NCBI GenBank assembly: GCA_036651575.1
Contig: JAVVXN010000003.1
Location: 1 to 64,000 of the forward strand
Source: JAVWGW01 sp036651575
GTDB lineage: Bacteria > Actinomycetota > Coriobacteriia > Coriobacteriales > Eggerthellaceae
Direction: 5' to 3'
Length of the DNA stretch: 64,000 bases
Shown: positions 15,673 through 24,317 of the stretch, one piece after another
Layout of the letters: each line of letters opens with the position of its first letter
How positions within the stretch are numbered: the stretch's first letter is position 1
The notes under the pieces: model-generated
Seen by the model: the letters and a program-made list of their open reading frames with translations, nothing else
What the model was told of the DNA's origin: nothing
The model's database searches: none
Program-made: the position numbers and the translations under genes

Positions 15673-17712
15673 GTGTCGCGCCCCTCTTCTCGATCGCGTT
15701 CGAAAACGCGCCGCAGTGCTCGCAGCAATCCGCGGGGCATTCTTGTCGTCACATCGCGCGGCTATGGATTTGTGCAGACCGCGGAAGGGGAGTTTTATAT
15801 TCCCGAATCCAAGATGGGTGCGGCCTTCGAAGGTGACATGGTGGAAGTTGCCCTCATCAAATCCTACCCTCCCGCTACGAAGGGGTCGCATCGTGGTGGC
15901 GATAAACCGACCGCCCGCGTGGTACGCGTCGTTAATCGCAGCCACGATTCGCTGGTCGGCCGCTATGAACTGGCGGAACCTTTCGGGGTGGTCGTGCCCG
16001 AAGACGACCGGATTCCCTACGACATCTTCACGATGGCAAAAGATAACCCTCACGTGAGAGAGGGGGATATCGTTCGGGTGCGTATCGTGGAGTACCCCTC
16101 GCGCAATTCCGCGGCCACGGGAGTGGTCGAAGAGGTTCTTGGCCACGAGGGCGATGACAGCCTCGATATCGATCTGGTAATTGCCCATCACAAGCTGGAA
16201 ACTCGATTTTCCGAAGCGTCGCTTGAACAGGCGCGCGTGGCCGTTGTTGACGCGCCCGGCGCCCTTGCTGAGGGCTATCGCGATATCTGCGACCGCTTTG
16301 TATTCACGGTCGATCCGCGTGATGCGCGCGATTTTGACGACGCTCTTTCGATTGACCAGGTAGAGGGTCTTACGCGTCTCGGTGTGCATATTGCTGACGT
16401 TTCGCATTATGTCGAATGGGGTTCTTCGCTTGATTTGGATGCCCGTCGTCGTGCGACGAGCGTCTATCTGGTTGATCGGGTTATCCCGATGCTGCCCGAA
16501 GAGCTTTCATCAGACATCTGTTCGCTGCGTCCCCATGAGGTTCGCCGTGTGTTTACGGTCGATATGTACGTGAGTGCTGACGGGAGCGTGGTGCGGACGG
16601 ACTTCTTTCCTGCGCTCATCGAGTCGAAAGCTCGGTTGACCTACGAGCAGGCTCAGGAAATCATCGATGAAAACGTCGAACTGCCTGCAAAATCTTTGTG
16701 TGCTCAAGGTTTGGAAGAATGCTTCGACGATAGGCTGCGTCGGCGTATCGTTGCGTTGTCGGACTTGGCCGGCAAGCTTTCTGCGGCGCGGGCGCGTGCG
16801 GGGGGTATGGACTTTGAGACGACTGAAGCCAAGGTGCTCTTAGATGAAGGGGGCATGCCGGTTGAAGTGATGCTGCGCAAGAAGACGCAGGCGACTTCGT
16901 TTATCGAAGAGGCGATGATTCTTGCCAACAATACGGTGGCGCACTTTATGCATGAAAGGGGCTTTCCGTGCATCTATCGTGTTCATGAGGCTCCTTCGGC
17001 AGATAGCTTGGCAGAGCTGGTGCCGTTGTTGCAGGAATTTTCTGCCTACAAAAAGCTTCCTGTTGCCGACTTTATAGCGGGGCAACCCGCTTGTTTGCAA
17101 GCTGTCTTGCGCGCAAGTATCGGGCGTCCCGAAGAAGAGCTCGTTTCCTCGCTGCTGCTGCGCTCGATGATGCGCGCGGTCTACAAGGGAGTCTGTGAGC
17201 CGCACTACGGTTTGGCATCTGCTGCTTACACCCACTTTACGAGTCCCATTCGACGCTATCCCGATCTGGTCGTGCATCGCATGTTGAAAGCACAGCTTTT
17301 GGGAAAGTCGGGCACCTTCGAGCAGCAGGTTCATAGCTTGGGGTGGTTGTCTGAACACGCTTCTGCCATGGAGCGCGTTGCTGAAAAAGCCGCTCGTGAA
17401 ACCCAGCAGATGAAACTGGTGGAATATATGCAGCGCGACATCGGTAAAACGTTTTGGGGTGTGATTTCGGGCGTTGCGACCTACGGCTTTTTTGTACGGT
17501 TGCACAACACCGCCGAAGGTCTCGTTTCGATGCGGTGCCTTGAAAATGAGTATTTTGCGCTTGATCCGGTGCGACACACGTTGATCGGACAGGACAGCAA
17601 CACGACGTATCGCTTGGGGCAACGGTTTTGCGTGGTGCTTGTGTCGGCGGAGCCGCGCCAGCGCAAACTTGATTTTCGACCTGCATCTTTGCGGGAGATG
17701 TCTGACGTGTAG
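15673..17712 (+). CDS. rnr: Ribonuclease R
   Basis: This 679-residue exoribonuclease of the RNB family degrades structured RNA 3' to 5' in the cytoplasm. It has a basic leader (Ser/Arg-rich), a cold-shock-like domain (GILVVTSRGYGFVQTAEG), the RNB catalytic domain with DPRDARDFDDALSID (metal-binding aspartates), and SPIRRYPDLVVHR. An S1 domain (GVISGVATYGFFVRL) closes it. The GTG start has GGGTAGGG just upstream, overlapping the stop of the peptidase gene, so the two are one operon. In many bacteria smpB lies beside rnr, but none is present here. Confidence 0.95.
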   Translation: MSRPSSRSRSKTRRSARSNPRGILVVTSRGYGFVQTAEGEFYIPESKMGAAFEGDMVEVALIKSYPPATKGSHRGGDKPTARVVRVVNRSHDSLVGRYELAEPFGVVVPEDDRIPYDIFTMAKDNPHVREGDIVRVRIVEYPSRNSAATGVVEEVLGHEGDDSLDIDLVIAHHKLETRFSEASLEQARVAVVDAPGALAEGYRDICDRFVFTVDPRDARDFDDALSIDQVEGLTRLGVHIADVSHYVEWGSSLDLDARRRATSVYLVDRVIPMLPEELSSDICSLRPHEVRRVFTVDMYVSADGSVVRTDFFPALIESKARLTYEQAQEIIDENVELPAKSLCAQGLEECFDDRLRRRIVALSDLAGKLSAARARAGGMDFETTEAKVLLDEGGMPVEVMLRKKTQATSFIEEAMILANNTVAHFMHERGFPCIYRVHEAPSADSLAELVPLLQEFSAYKKLPVADFIAGQPACLQAVLRASIGRPEEELVSSLLLRSMMRAVYKGVCEPHYGLASAAYTHFTSPIRRYPDLVVHRMLKAQLLGKSGTFEQQVHSLGWLSEHASAMERVAEKAARETQQMKLVEYMQRDIGKTFWGVISGVATYGFFVRLHNTAEGLVSMRCLENEYFALDPVRHTLIGQDSNTTYRLGQRFCVVLVSAEPRQRKLDFRPASLREMSDV

Positions 17713-17788
17713 GGGGTGCCCTTTTGTTGGATCGGCGTCTGCCCGTAGCGTTTTGATGGGTATTATGGAGAAGGTAATTTAAACACGA

Positions 17789-17816
17789 TTGTCTTTTTGT
17801 TTTTCGTTTATATAAT
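17789..17816 (+). promoter_or_regulatory. Putative sigma-70-type promoter upstream of degV
   Basis: TTGTCT (17789-17794) and a perfect TATAAT (17811-17816) are 16 nt apart in an AT-rich stretch after rnr. A second consensus -35, TTGACA at 17852-17857, also lies upstream of degV but its -10 (ATATTC) is poor. Transcription from the first would give a leader of about 115 nt. Confidence 0.55.
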
Positions 17817-17936
17817 AAAAAACTTCGATTTGCTTACTGAATTTTGCTTGCTTGACAGATGCTACGGGACTGTCATATTCGAGAGTGCGATGTTTTCTCG
17901 AAGAACGTTTACCCTTGGGTTATGGAAAGGATTTTC

Positions 17937-18794
17937 ATGGAGCAATTTGCGATTGTCGTCGACTCCACGTGCGATTGGTCTTCTCTTGAATACGAGCGCA
18001 ATCGAGTACACATGGTGCCGCTGCAAGTTATGATGGGCGAAGAATCCTATGCGGATCAGCGAGATATATCCTCTGAGGATTTTTATGATTATATCGCGTC
18101 GGGAGCTCAGAGTTTTGGTACGTCACAGCCGGCACCGGCGGCATTTTTGACGACGTATGAAGCGCTTATCGCCGCCGGTCAGAAAAATATTCTTTCGATG
18201 CATATTTCTGCGACGCTTTCGGGGACGCTCGATTCGGCCGAAATGGCTGCGCAGCAATGCGACGCGCGCGTCGAGCGTTTTGATGCAGGGGGGACCACCA
18301 CGACTTTGGGGCTCCTTGCTCAGAAAGCGTGCGAGCTGCGCGATACCGGTGTTTCGTTGGATGAAGCGATTGAGGAATTGAGGGTGTATTGCAAAAAGAT
18401 TTTGCAGTTCATCTCTCCCGATACGACTGACCACCTTTTACGGGGCGGTCGCATCACTTCGGAACAGGCGCAGCAGGCTATGATGCTCAATATCAAGATA
18501 GTTTTCAGTTTTGATGATGAGGGGCGTCTCGTTGTTCTCGATCGAGTGAAAGGTAACCGGGGTATTATCAAGAGCTATGTTGAGCGATTGCACGCCTACA
18601 GTGAACAATATGGCCCGCTTCGCATCCGTGTTTTGCAGGCTCGCAATAAGGCTGAGGCACAGCGTCTGGTGGAGGCGATGCGCGCTTCCGGTCTCGATTT
18701 TGAACTGGCGGCAATCGATGATTGCGGTGCGACGATCACGACACATCTTGGACTGGGCGTCATCGGTCTTGCGGCGGCGCCGCTGCACGGATAG
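17937..18794 (+). CDS. DegV family fatty-acid-binding protein (FakB-like)
   Basis: This 285-residue cytoplasmic DegV protein belongs to a family that binds long-chain fatty acids and, as FakB, presents them to the kinase FakA. Conserved signatures are IVVDSTCDW, GTSQPAPAAF, SMHISATLSGTLDSA and LLRGGRI near residue 165. I use the ATG at 17937 with AAAGGA 6 nt upstream. Earlier in-frame codons lack a ribosome site. It is 23 nt upstream of a MarR-type regulator and just before the fab operon, which supports a role in fatty-acid uptake or exchange. No fakA is in the window. Confidence 0.88.
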   Translation: MEQFAIVVDSTCDWSSLEYERNRVHMVPLQVMMGEESYADQRDISSEDFYDYIASGAQSFGTSQPAPAAFLTTYEALIAAGQKNILSMHISATLSGTLDSAEMAAQQCDARVERFDAGGTTTTLGLLAQKACELRDTGVSLDEAIEELRVYCKKILQFISPDTTDHLLRGGRITSEQAQQAMMLNIKIVFSFDDEGRLVVLDRVKGNRGIIKSYVERLHAYSEQYGPLRIRVLQARNKAEAQRLVEAMRASGLDFELAAIDDCGATITTHLGLGVIGLAAAPLHG

Positions 18795-18817
18795 TCGATA
18801 GGGGGAAGGGGAGCCTG

Positions 18818-19303
18818 GTGACAGAGCTACGGGAAGCAAAAGCCCACGCGATTGACGATGCGGCTCGGCAACGACGCCATGAACTGAACGACCTGCTGTC
18901 CGGTACGTTCAACTCGATATTGAGCGTTGAGGAAAAGTCTTTGCAAAATCGTCTTACACAGGGCTTGAGCATTTCTGAGATACATACGATTACTGCTATC
19001 GGATTGCATGAGATGAATCCTATGAGTGCGGTGGCGGCTCGTTTGGGTGTGACGCTTGCAACGTTGACGGTGGCCGTGAATAAGCTTGTCAAGAAAGGTT
19101 TCGTGTGCCGTCACCGCGGGGAAACTGATCGTCGCCAAGTTTTTATTACCCTGACCTGCCAGGGGCGCAAAGTGTATCGCGCTCACGAGCTTTTCCATAA
19201 ACATATGATTGATCAGGCGCTGGCGGAGCTTTCTCTCGAAGAGGAAGAAGTGCTTGCCCGCTCGCTTTTAAAGGTTAAGCATTTTTTTGACGGGCAGAAC
19301 TAA
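18818..19303 (+). CDS. MarR-family regulator, FabT-like
   Basis: This 161-residue MarR-type winged-helix repressor is predicted to bind a palindromic operator as a dimer. The DNA-binding part includes MSAVAARLGVTLATLTVAVNKLVKKG and the wing HRGETDRRQVFITLT. The flanks are helical dimerisation segments. It has a GTG start at 18818 with GGGGAAGGGGAG upstream. Position is the main clue: between a DegV gene and the acpP-fab operon, as FabT precedes the fab cluster in streptococci, where acyl-ACP is the corepressor. A matching palindrome overlaps the predicted acpP start site. The function as a fab repressor is inferred. Confidence 0.85.
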   Translation: MTELREAKAHAIDDAARQRRHELNDLLSGTFNSILSVEEKSLQNRLTQGLSISEIHTITAIGLHEMNPMSAVAARLGVTLATLTVAVNKLVKKGFVCRHRGETDRRQVFITLTCQGRKVYRAHELFHKHMIDQALAELSLEEEEVLARSLLKVKHFFDGQN

Positions 19304-19342
19304 AGATCGTTCGAGAGGTTTCTCGAATGGAGGGCTATATAC

Positions 19343-19381
19343 CAAACTTCCCTACTTCGCATGATGGAGTAGGGAAGTTTG
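19343..19381. other. 14-bp perfect stem hairpin between the MarR gene and acpP
   Basis: CAAACTTCCCTACT (19343-19356) and AGTAGGGAAGTTTG (19368-19381) are exact complements around an 11-nt loop. Beyond one mismatch the pairing continues with TATA on both sides. No T-run follows, so an intrinsic terminator is uncertain. The outer arms CAAACT/AGTTTG resemble half-sites of known FabT boxes. It could end the degV-marR transcript, act as a leader element, or bind the regulator. Confidence 0.6.
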
Positions 19382-19499
19382 ATATACGGGGCACTTCGTG
19401 CGCCGTAAAATCTTTTTGACGGTAGTTTTTAATCGAAGGTTCCTTCGGCGAGATCACCCCATTTCCTTTTGGTAAGTTGTCGTAAAATCGTGAATTTCC

Positions 19500-19552
19500 T
19501 TGCGTCTTATCCCTTCTGCCCGTAAACTTTATGCTAATAGTTAGATAAACTA
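19500..19552 (+). promoter_or_regulatory. Putative fab operon promoter with overlapping palindromic operator
   Basis: TTGCGT (19500-19505) and TAAACT (19523-19528) are 17 nt apart. Ten bases after the -10 lies the palindrome TAGTT-agata-AACTA (19538-19552), covering the expected start site, a classic repressor position. It is the best candidate operator for the MarR/FabT-like protein encoded just upstream. The stretch 19382-19499 holds only small GC-rich hairpins. Confidence 0.45.
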
Positions 19553-19597
19553 AATATTAGTTAATCAATATATAAGTTGCTCGGAAAGGATTCTGCC

Positions 19598-19819
19598 ATG
19601 TCAGACACGCTCAAGATCGTACAGGATGTTTTGCAGGAAAATCTCGATATCGCTCCCGAAAAAGTGGGAGTCGACATTACGCTCGAATCCCTCGGTGTCG
19701 ATTCCCTTGATATGGTCGAATTGATTTGCGACTTGGAGGAGCGCTGCGACAAGGAATTTGGCGAACCCGATGACCTTGCAACCGTTGGTGACTTGGTGAC
19801 CTACATTGATTCTTTGTAA
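19598..19819 (+). CDS. acpP: Acyl carrier protein
   Basis: This 73-residue acyl carrier protein has the phosphopantetheine site Ser in GVDSLDMVELICDLEE. It carries growing acyl chains as thioesters between the Fab enzymes encoded downstream. It is strongly acidic, as is typical. The start is the ATG at 19598 with GGAAAGGA 10 nt upstream. It is the first gene of the acpP-fabK-fabD-fabG-fabF-fabZ-accDA operon. Confidence 0.95.
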   Translation: MSDTLKIVQDVLQENLDIAPEKVGVDITLESLGVDSLDMVELICDLEERCDKEFGEPDDLATVGDLVTYIDSL

Positions 19820-19867
19820 GGATCCGAAAAAATTTGCTCAAAGATTGTATGGGAAGGAATCATTACG

Positions 19868-20857
19868 GTGAAACAAACAAACGGGAGCCTCTCCACGCGC
19901 GTTACCGAGCTCTTGGGTCTTGAGATTCCGATAATCCAGGGCGGTATGGCTTGGGTTGCCGACGCTTCTTTGGCTTCCGCGGTCAGCGCTGCGGGAGGGT
20001 TGGGAATCATCGCCAGCGGATCGGCGCCGCTTGCCTGGATTGAGGAACAGATTCGTCTGGCACGAGCCAGAACCGATCGGCCGATCGGTGTCAACCTCAT
20101 GTTGATCAACCCGCAGGTTGCTGAAGTGGCCCAGCTTTTGGCTGATTTGCACGTGGACGTGATCACGACGGGAGCGGGAAGTCCTTCAAAGTACGTTTCA
20201 ATGTGGAAAGAGGCGGGCTGCAAGGTTGTTCCCGTCGTTGCATCAAGTGCTTTGGCTGCTCGCATGGAGCGTTGCGGGGCCGATGCGGTTATCGCCGAAG
20301 GATGTGAAGCGGGAGGTCATATCGGTGAGCTGACGACAATGACGCTTGTTCCTCGCGTGTGTGATACGGTGACGATTCCCGTTATCGCTGCGGGCGGCGT
20401 TGCCGATGGTCGTGGAATGTGTGCCGCATTCGCTCTCGGTGCCGAAGCGGTGCAGATGGGCACTCGTTTTTTGACGGTTGCGGAATGCACGATAGCCGAT
20501 GCCTACAAGCAAAAAGTTCTGACGGCAAAAGATTCCGATACCATTGTGACCGGTCGTGCGCATGGACATCCGGTGCGGGGGCTCAAGAATGCTTTTTCGC
20601 GTGAGATGCGCGCCTTGGAGACGGGGTCGACGGTTGATTTTGAAAAGACGGAGCAAGCATACGTGGGCTCTTTGCGCCGAGCGGTTCAGGGTGATGTCGA
20701 AACCGGTTCGCTCATGGCTGGTCAATGCGCCTGTCTGGTGCGCGATTGCAAAACCGCTGCCGAAGCACTTGTCGATATTATGGCTGAAGCCGAAGCGCTT
20801 GGCGCGTGCGATTTAGCACAGATGGCACGACTCAATGCGCAAAGAGTTCCTCGATGA
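19868..20857 (+). CDS. fabK: Enoyl-ACP reductase II (FabK)
   Basis: This 329-residue FMN-dependent enoyl-ACP reductase catalyses the last reduction of each elongation round. Family features are IPIIQGGMAWVADASLA, GGLGIIASG, GVNLMLINPQV, the catalytic-His segment EGCEAGGHIGELTT, and the phosphate-binding AAGGVADGRG and GAEAVQMGTRFL. The related nitronate monooxygenases share the fold, but the position after acpP and before fabD identifies FabK. The GTG start at 19868 has GGAAGGA upstream. FabK-type organisms are usually insensitive to triclosan. The stop overlaps the fabD start (ATGA). Confidence 0.94.
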   Translation: MKQTNGSLSTRVTELLGLEIPIIQGGMAWVADASLASAVSAAGGLGIIASGSAPLAWIEEQIRLARARTDRPIGVNLMLINPQVAEVAQLLADLHVDVITTGAGSPSKYVSMWKEAGCKVVPVVASSALAARMERCGADAVIAEGCEAGGHIGELTTMTLVPRVCDTVTIPVIAAGGVADGRGMCAAFALGAEAVQMGTRFLTVAECTIADAYKQKVLTAKDSDTIVTGRAHGHPVRGLKNAFSREMRALETGSTVDFEKTEQAYVGSLRRAVQGDVETGSLMAGQCACLVRDCKTAAEALVDIMAEAEALGACDLAQMARLNAQRVPR

Positions 20858-21819
20858 GTGCGACGAAATCTGCCTGGATGTTTCCCGGCCAGGGTTCGCA
20901 GCGTCCCGGCATGGGGACAGACATCAGAGGTATCGCTGTCGCTCATGATATTTTTACCTGTGCTTCCGATATTTTTGGCTTCGATGTTGAGGCGCTATGT
21001 ACGATATCGGACGCCGAAGCGATCGGGAAAGCTCGTCATGCCCAGGTAGCCGTAGCAACAACTTCGATAGCGCTTGCGGAGGCGCTGTATCAACGGGGTG
21101 TGGAGCCCTCGGTTCTTCTGGGATTTTCACTCGGGCAGATCAGTGCCCTCGCTGCATCTCGCATGCTTTCGATCGAAGCGACGTTTCGTCTCCTTGAAGT
21201 GCGGGCGCGTTGCATGGCCGAAGCGGCGCACGAAACACCGGGTGCTATGTGTGCTCTGATCGGTGCCGATGAAGCTTCGGCAACCGCGCTTTGCGAAGCG
21301 TGCGCCCTCGGAGGGGTGCTGGTGATTGCCAACTACAACTGTCCTGGTCAGATTGTTGTTTCGGGCTCGTTTGCCGCGGTCGAGCGCGCGGAGGATGCTT
21401 GGCGTAAGCAGGGAAAACGTTGTTCGCGTTTGGCGTGTGCGGGCGCATTTCACAGTCCGCTTATGGCGAGCGCGAAGCGGGTCTTTGCGAGCCACCTTGC
21501 AACGTGCACCTTCGAAGAGCCTTGCACGCTCGTGATTGGCAATACCGATGCAGCGCCCTTGACGGCGGCTACGGCACGCCAATGCCTCGCCGATCATCTG
21601 ACACATCCCGTTCGTTTTGAGCAAAGCGTCGCGCTTGCGCGACGCTTGGGTACGACAGATTTTCTCGAGATAGGCTGTGGTGGCGTGCTTTCGCATCTCG
21701 TGCGTCGCATCGATAAAAATCTCAAGCGCGCCGCCGTTGAAGACGTTGCCAGTTTGCAGGCGGCAGTTTGTGCCTACGGCACGATGCATAACACTGATGA
21801 GGAGAAACTCAATGGATGA
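20854..21819 (+). CDS. fabD: Malonyl-CoA:ACP transacylase
   Basis: This 321-residue transacylase moves malonyl from CoA to ACP. The N-terminal MFPGQGSQRPGMG is the family oxyanion-loop motif. The nucleophile elbow is GFSLG, a known variant of the usual GHSxG. The catalytic His lies in GAFHSPLM, and the malonyl-binding Arg in LLEVRARCMAEA. Its ATG overlaps the fabK stop by 4 nt, and fabG begins 8 nt before its own stop, so translation is coupled on both sides. Confidence 0.95.
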   Translation: MSATKSAWMFPGQGSQRPGMGTDIRGIAVAHDIFTCASDIFGFDVEALCTISDAEAIGKARHAQVAVATTSIALAEALYQRGVEPSVLLGFSLGQISALAASRMLSIEATFRLLEVRARCMAEAAHETPGAMCALIGADEASATALCEACALGGVLVIANYNCPGQIVVSGSFAAVERAEDAWRKQGKRCSRLACAGAFHSPLMASAKRVFASHLATCTFEEPCTLVIGNTDAAPLTAATARQCLADHLTHPVRFEQSVALARRLGTTDFLEIGCGGVLSHLVRRIDKNLKRAAVEDVASLQAAVCAYGTMHNTDEEKLNG

Positions 21820-22576
21820 AACGATAGTTCCCCCTTCACGGGTGGCGCTCGTGACCGGGTCGAGTCGCGGTATTGGGCGTGCGATTGCGATAGCTCTTGC
21901 TCGACGCGGATATGGGGTATGCGTCAATTATGCAAGTGAGCGTAGCCGCGTTGCCGCCGAAGCGCTTGTGGGGCAGCTCACGGGCGAGCACGGGGTTGCG
22001 TCGATTGCCGTGCGAGCCGATATCTCCGATTTCGATCAAGCGGCATCGCTCATCGACGAGACGCGCGGGGCATTTGGCCGTCTTGATGTGTTGGTAAATA
22101 ACGCGGGTATCACGCGCGACGGATTGTTGGCGCGGATGAAAGAGGAAGATTTCGATGAAGTGGTTGCCGTCAATTTAAAAGGTGCATTCAATTGCTGCCG
22201 TGCGGCGATGGCACCGATGATGAAGCAACGTTTTGGTCGTGTTATCAACATGAGCAGCATTATCGGGGTGGCGGGCAATGCTGGACAGGCTAACTATGCT
22301 GCTTCGAAAGCGGGACTTATTGGCTTTTCTAAATCGCTTGCTCGGGAAGTGGCCTCGCGCAATATTACGGTCAATGCTATAGCTCCTGGTTTTATCGAAA
22401 CCGACATGACCGGCGCACTGAGAGAAGAGCAACAGGATGCTATTCGGGGACGTATTGCAAGCAAGCGGTTTGGGAAACCTGAAGAGGTGGCTGCGCTCGT
22501 GTGCTTTCTTGCGGGGGATCAAGCGGGTTATATAACCGGACAGGTCATTGGGATTGACGGAGGATTATCACTATGA
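21812..22576 (+). CDS. fabG: 3-oxoacyl-ACP reductase
   Basis: This 254-residue short-chain dehydrogenase reduces 3-oxoacyl-ACP using NADPH. It has the nucleotide motif VTGSSRGIGRAIA, NNAGITRDGLLARM, the catalytic Ser in NMSSIIGVAGN and YxxxK in NYAASKAGL, plus the FabG-typical PGFIETDMT. The ATG at 21812 has GAGGAG upstream and lies inside the end of fabD. Confidence 0.95.
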   Translation: MDETIVPPSRVALVTGSSRGIGRAIAIALARRGYGVCVNYASERSRVAAEALVGQLTGEHGVASIAVRADISDFDQAASLIDETRGAFGRLDVLVNNAGITRDGLLARMKEEDFDEVVAVNLKGAFNCCRAAMAPMMKQRFGRVINMSSIIGVAGNAGQANYAASKAGLIGFSKSLAREVASRNITVNAIAPGFIETDMTGALREEQQDAIRGRIASKRFGKPEEVAALVCFLAGDQAGYITGQVIGIDGGLSL

Positions 22577-23835
22577 GCTCACAAAATACCATCACCTGTC
22601 ATCGCGTGGTTATCACGGGATGTGGGGCTCTTTCACCTGCCGGTATCGGTGTTGTGCCGATGTGGGATGCAATTATGGAAGCCCGTTGCTGCTTGGGTTT
22701 GCTGACCCGTTTCGCGTGCGACGGATTTGACGTGAAAATTGCGGGCGAGATTTCGGACTACGATCCGGAAGCCCTGGGCTTTTCCAAGAAGGAAACCCGT
22801 CGTCTGGGTCGCTTCATCCAGTATGCCATGGTCGCCTCCGATGAAGCTATCGCCCAAAGCGGGCTTGATCTTGAGCGGGAAGATACGGCGCGCATCGCCT
22901 GTGTTTTTGGGTCGGGTATGGGTGGCATCGAGGTGCTTGAACGCGATCATCGGGCGTATTTCGAGCGTGGACCCAAGCGGGTGAGCCCTCTTTTTATTCC
23001 GCAAATGATTTCGAATATGGCGGCAGGAAATCTTGCGATTCGCTATGGTTTGCGCGGAGAGTGCAGCAGTATCGTGACGGCGTGTGCGACGGGGACGCAC
23101 TGTATCGGTGAGGCGTATCGTCTCATCCGTTTCGGGTATGCCGACGCTGCGCTGACGGGGGGCACCGAAGAATCGGTGACACCGATGTGCATTGCGGGGT
23201 TTGGTAACTTGGGGGCGCTGACGAAAGAGGCTGACCCCTTGGCCGCTTCTCGTCCCTTTGACGCGCGCCGCAGTGGTTTTGTGGCTTCGGAGGGGGCGGG
23301 GGCGCTGGTGTTGGAGTCGCTCGAACACGCCGAGGCCCGCGGGGCGCATATTATTGCCGAGATCGTCGGCTTCGGTTCAACGGGGGATGCCTACCACATG
23401 ACGGCTCCGGCTCCGAACGGCGAAGCGGCTACCCGTGCTATGCGCGATGCTTTGACGGAGGGTGGGTTTACCGCGGCCGATCTGGGCCATCTCAATGCGC
23501 ATGGCACCTCGACTTCGGTCAACGATAAAACGGAGTCGGCGGCACTGCTCGGCTTGTGCGGGGATGCTGGCGCAACCGTTCCCGTCGTGTCCGTCAAAGG
23601 CGCAATCGGTCATACGCTCGGTGCGGCAGGTGCGCTCGAAGCGATTGTGTGCGCTCTTTCCGTAGCGCGCGATGTGGTGCCTGCCACGGTGGGATTTGCC
23701 GTGTCCGATCCCGAGTGTGGCGTCCGGGTGCTCACGGAGCCGTTGCGAGATTATCCGCAGCGCGTTGCGCTGAGCACCTCCCTTGGTTTTGGGGGGCACA
23801 ACGCTGCTTTGGCAATCGCTCCTTATCGGGCGTAG
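22573..23835 (+). CDS. fabF: 3-oxoacyl-ACP synthase II
   Basis: This 420-residue condensing enzyme elongates acyl-ACP with malonyl-ACP. The catalytic Cys lies in VTACATGTHCIGEA, with active-site His residues in LNAHGTSTSVND and GAIGHTLGAAGALEA, and the C-terminal NTSLGFGGHNA-like stretch (STSLGFGGHNAAL). Its start overlaps the fabG stop (ATGA). No fabH, the enzyme that starts chains from acetyl-CoA, is found in this operon, so initiation must be encoded elsewhere or chains must start by another route. Confidence 0.95.
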   Translation: MSSQNTITCHRVVITGCGALSPAGIGVVPMWDAIMEARCCLGLLTRFACDGFDVKIAGEISDYDPEALGFSKKETRRLGRFIQYAMVASDEAIAQSGLDLEREDTARIACVFGSGMGGIEVLERDHRAYFERGPKRVSPLFIPQMISNMAAGNLAIRYGLRGECSSIVTACATGTHCIGEAYRLIRFGYADAALTGGTEESVTPMCIAGFGNLGALTKEADPLAASRPFDARRSGFVASEGAGALVLESLEHAEARGAHIIAEIVGFGSTGDAYHMTAPAPNGEAATRAMRDALTEGGFTAADLGHLNAHGTSTSVNDKTESAALLGLCGDAGATVPVVSVKGAIGHTLGAAGALEAIVCALSVARDVVPATVGFAVSDPECGVRVLTEPLRDYPQRVALSTSLGFGGHNAALAIAPYRA

Positions 23836-23844
23836 GGGGCATAC

Positions 23845-24297
23845 ATGAACGAGACGATAGCGTATCCCTGCTACCGAGAGACCATCGAAGCGGTGTTGCC
23901 CCATCGCGATCCCTTTGTGTGGGTAAGTCGCGTAGTGTCGTGTGATCCGGGGCAATCGATTGTGGCCGAGCTTGATGTTTTACGAGATTTACCCCTGTTT
24001 GCGGGCCATTTCCCGGATCATCCGGTGCTCCCTGGCGTGATTTTAATGGAAGCCCTGGCGCAAGCTGCTTCATTTTGTATTTTGGTGGGCCGCAAAAACG
24101 AAGGAGCGATTGGATTTTTGACCGGTATCGATCGAGCGAAATTTCGTCGTCAAGTGATTCCGGGCGATACCGTAGTGCTTGAGGCGACGATCGTTAAAGC
24201 GGGATCACGCATGTGCGTGGCCGAAGTGCAGGCCTCGGTGGCGGGGCAAATCGCTGCGGTGGCAACGCAGAAGTACGTGTTGGATATGCAGGATTGA
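23845..24297 (+). CDS. fabZ: 3-hydroxyacyl-ACP dehydratase
   Basis: This 150-residue hotdog-fold dehydratase forms trans-2-enoyl-ACP. The motif LPHRDPFVWV (usually LPHRyPF), the catalytic His in FAGHFPDHPVLPGV and the Glu in LMEALAQAA are all present. It starts 9 nt after fabF. Two small departures from the usual FabZ sequence (Asp for Tyr in the first motif) look harmless. Confidence 0.94.
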   Translation: MNETIAYPCYRETIEAVLPHRDPFVWVSRVVSCDPGQSIVAELDVLRDLPLFAGHFPDHPVLPGVILMEALAQAASFCILVGRKNEGAIGFLTGIDRAKFRRQVIPGDTVVLEATIVKAGSRMCVAEVQASVAGQIAAVATQKYVLDMQD

Positions 24298-24317
24298 CGA
24301 TAGGATTGGGTACGGTT

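Noticed and set aside
15367..16407. 346-codon open frame on the minus strand
   Set aside because: It is antisense to the end of the S41 peptidase gene and the start of rnr. Its composition is Arg/His-rich and it has no ribosome site or family similarity.
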